Origin: Acinetobacter sp. B51(2017)
Lineage (GTDB): Bacteria; Pseudomonadota; Gammaproteobacteria; Pseudomonadales; Moraxellaceae
Length of the DNA stretch: 64,000 nucleotides
Direction of reading: 5' to 3'
Assembly: GCF_003711395.1 (NCBI RefSeq)
Contig: NZ_PJRJ01000003.1
Coordinates: 62,001 to 126,000, forward strand
In this document: positions 62,555 through 64,000 of the stretch, piece after piece
Position numbering within the stretch: position 1 is the stretch's first letter
Layout of the letters: each line of letters opens with the position of its first letter
Notes under the pieces: generated by a model
What the model was told of the DNA's origin: nothing
The model's input: only the letters and a program-made list of their open reading frames with translations
The model's database searches: none
Position numbers and translations under genes: made by a program

Positions 62555-64000
62555 TTAAGCTTCTTTTACCCCAGTTAAATCCACTGATGCTGCATCGATA
62601 TTCACATCAATATAACCATCTTTTTTACTTTTTGCGCTATCGCTACGGCTCTTTTGTAAGCTATCTAAATATGCTTCGTCAATATCGCCTGTCACATATA
62701 CGCCATCAAACACTGAACAGTCAAATTCTTGTAGCTTAGGTACTTTGGTGGTACGAATTGCGCCTTTTAAATCTTCTAGATCTTGGAACACTAAACGGTC
62801 AGCACCAATAATTTCACGAATTTCTTCGACGCTACGATTAGACGCAATCAATTCTGATTTAGCTGGCATATCAATACCATACACGTTTGGATATTTCACC
62901 ATCGGTGCAGCTGAAGCAAAGAAGACTTTTTTCGCGCCAGAATCACGCGCCATTTGAATGATTTCATTACAGGTTGTACCACGTACAATCGAGTCATCCA
63001 CCAATAAAACGTTTTTACCACGGAACTCAAGTTCTACAGGGTTGAGCTTTTGACGTACTGATTTTTCACGCAATTGCTGACCCGGCATAATGAAAGTACG
63101 ACCGATATAGCGGTTTTTCATAAAGCCTTCACGGAACTTCACACCTAGAGTATTAGCAAGCTCTAACGCTGAAGTTCTTGAGGTATCTGGAATTGGAATC
63201 ACGACATCAATGTCATGTTCCTCGCCCCATTCACGTAGGATTTTTTGTGCTAACTTTTCACCCATTTTAAGACGTGCTTTATAGACAGAAATACCGTCAA
63301 TTGTGGCATCTGGACGGGCAAAGTACACATATTCAAAAATACATGGACGGTAACGCGGTGCTGCTGCACATTGATGTGTTGATAAATTACCTTGCATATC
63401 GATGAAGATGGCTTCACCTGGTTCGATATCACGTTCAACTTTAAAACCAAGCGCAGTAATGGCTACAGATTCAGAAGCGATGATATATTCCATCCCCTGC
63501 TCTGTTTCACGCGAACCATAGATTAATGGACGAATACCATTTGGATCACGGAAGCCTACTAAACCTTGCCCTGTAATCATACTTACTACCGCATAACCAC
63601 CACGGCAACGCTCGTGTACACGACCAATGACTTGGAAGATATCGTCTGCAGTTGGCTCTAACTTGCCACGCTTTTGTAACTCATGCGCCATGACGTTGAG
63701 TAACACTTCAGAATCTGAATTGGTATTCATATGACGTAAGTCAGTTTTGAACAAGTCATCATGAATTTCTTCAGCGTTGGTCAGGTTACCATTGTGGGCA
63801 AGGGTAATTCCGTAAGGTGAGTTAACATAAAATGGCTGTGCTTCTGCACTGCTTGACGAACCTGCTGTTGGGTAACGCACATGACCAATACCGTAATTAC
63901 CCTGTAAAGCACGCATATGACGCGTATGAAATACATCACGTACCATACCCGTATCTTTACGCAGGAATAAGCGTCCCTCATGACAAGTGACGATTCCTGC
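62555..64000 (-). CDS. purF: Amidophosphoribosyltransferase (N-terminus outside window)
   Basis: 482 residues are readable, in frame to the right edge. The visible sequence starts [20 protein letters not shown]; about 50 residues with the Ntn nucleophile Cys lie beyond the window. It makes phosphoribosylamine from PRPP and glutamine, the first committed step of purine synthesis. Visible: glutaminase strands [14 protein letters not shown] and [13 protein letters not shown] motif [18 protein letters not shown] (about residues 350-367 of the full protein); [12 protein letters not shown] and [13 protein letters not shown]. No iron-sulfur cluster Cys is seen in the C-terminal part, so it is the E. 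coli-like, cluster-free type. The last ~40 residues are a charged tail ([12 protein letters not shown]). Confidence 0.97.
   Translation of the reverse strand, partial: AGIVTCHEGRLFLRKDTGMVRDVFHTRHMRALQGNYGIGHVRYPTAGSSSSAEAQPFYVNSPYGITLAHNGNLTNAEEIHDDLFKTDLRHMNTNSDSEVLLNVMAHELQKRGKLEPTADDIFQVIGRVHERCRGGYAVVSMITGQGLVGFRDPNGIRPLIYGSRETEQGMEYIIASESVAITALGFKVERDIEPGEAIFIDMQGNLSTHQCAAAPRYRPCIFEYVYFARPDATIDGISVYKARLKMGEKLAQKILREWGEEHDIDVVIPIPDTSRTSALELANTLGVKFREGFMKNRYIGRTFIMPGQQLREKSVRQKLNPVELEFRGKNVLLVDDSIVRGTTCNEIIQMARDSGAKKVFFASAAPMVKYPNVYGIDMPAKSELIASNRSVEEIREIIGADRLVFQDLEDLKGAIRTTKVPKLQEFDCSVFDGVYVTGDIDEAYLDSLQKSRSDSAKSKKDGYIDVNIDAASVDLTGVKEA

Overview
The window is chromosomal DNA of a gammaproteobacterium, almost certainly Acinetobacter (Moraxellaceae). 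The reasons are an AT-rich sequence with Acinetobacter-like proteins, a long-form TamA, an OsmC-YcaO fusion, a Coq7-type ubiquinone hydroxylase, an adjacent glnD-dapC pair and a divergent tsaD/rpsU pair. I could run no database search, so the species is left open. There is no prophage, CRISPR array, rRNA operon or large genomic island. Most of the window is housekeeping genes in short operons, many closed by hairpin terminators.

Layout. 1-5115: tamA-tamB outer-membrane assembly operon (tamB runs off the left edge). 5292-9513: LplT-like MFS transporter, coq7, overlapping folB-folK, and an ABC1/UbiB-type kinase. 9603-13530: a doubtful short ORF, a glutamine amidotransferase, a lipoprotein gamma-glutamyltransferase, a YceI protein and a small protein. 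13636-17447: tkt and metK are divergent across about 650 bp that carries two intrinsic terminators and may encode a small RNA. 17485-24427: zinc-ribbon protein, 59-aa protein, LysE exporter, FxsA, ruvC, nnr-acyP, queG, bioB and a small protein. 24478-28127: OsmC-YcaO fusion and an IS630-family element with a broken transposase. 28267-33530: ychF, a GST-like gene, an Lrp/AsnC regulator, yebC, an acyltransferase, a small membrane protein and a tRNA with anticodon CAU that is probably tRNA-Ile2. 33604-35304: a decayed IS630 fragment beside that tRNA, a 47-aa secreted peptide gene and a lipoprotein. 35402-46864: azlCD, purT, glnD-dapC, a TonB-like protein, msrB-gpx, an AlaA-type aminotransferase with an N-terminal extension, and an OafA-type acyltransferase. 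47019-49703: gloB, small genes of unknown function, and a Leu-Trp-Leu tRNA cluster. 49800-56832: a patatin/kinase operon, a DUF815 ATPase, an AT-rich DUF262-DUF1524 gene (probable phage-defence nuclease), tsaD, rpsU and a GatB/YqeY gene. 56897-64000: small secreted protein, BepA-like protease, hydroxyacid dehydrogenase, a probable DNA polymerase III psi subunit (HolD-like), a pseudo-M48 membrane protein and purF (truncated by the right edge).

Main themes are envelope biogenesis (TamAB, BepA-like protease, acyltransferases, lipoproteins), one-carbon, purine and cofactor metabolism (folB, folK, metK, purT, purF, bioB, coq7), tRNA modification and translation (queG, tsaD, YcaO, rpsU, ychF, yebC) and amino-acid/nitrogen metabolism (glnD, dapC, alaA, azlCD, LysE, ggt). 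The best leads for new biology are the single-gene DUF262-DUF1524 system, the unannotated 47-aa secreted peptide, the HolD-like protein, the catalytically degenerate M48 homologue, the N-terminal domain on the AlaA enzyme, the insertion in TamA, the atypical tRNA-Trp between two identical tRNA-Leu genes, and the possible RNA gene(s) upstream of tkt/metK.
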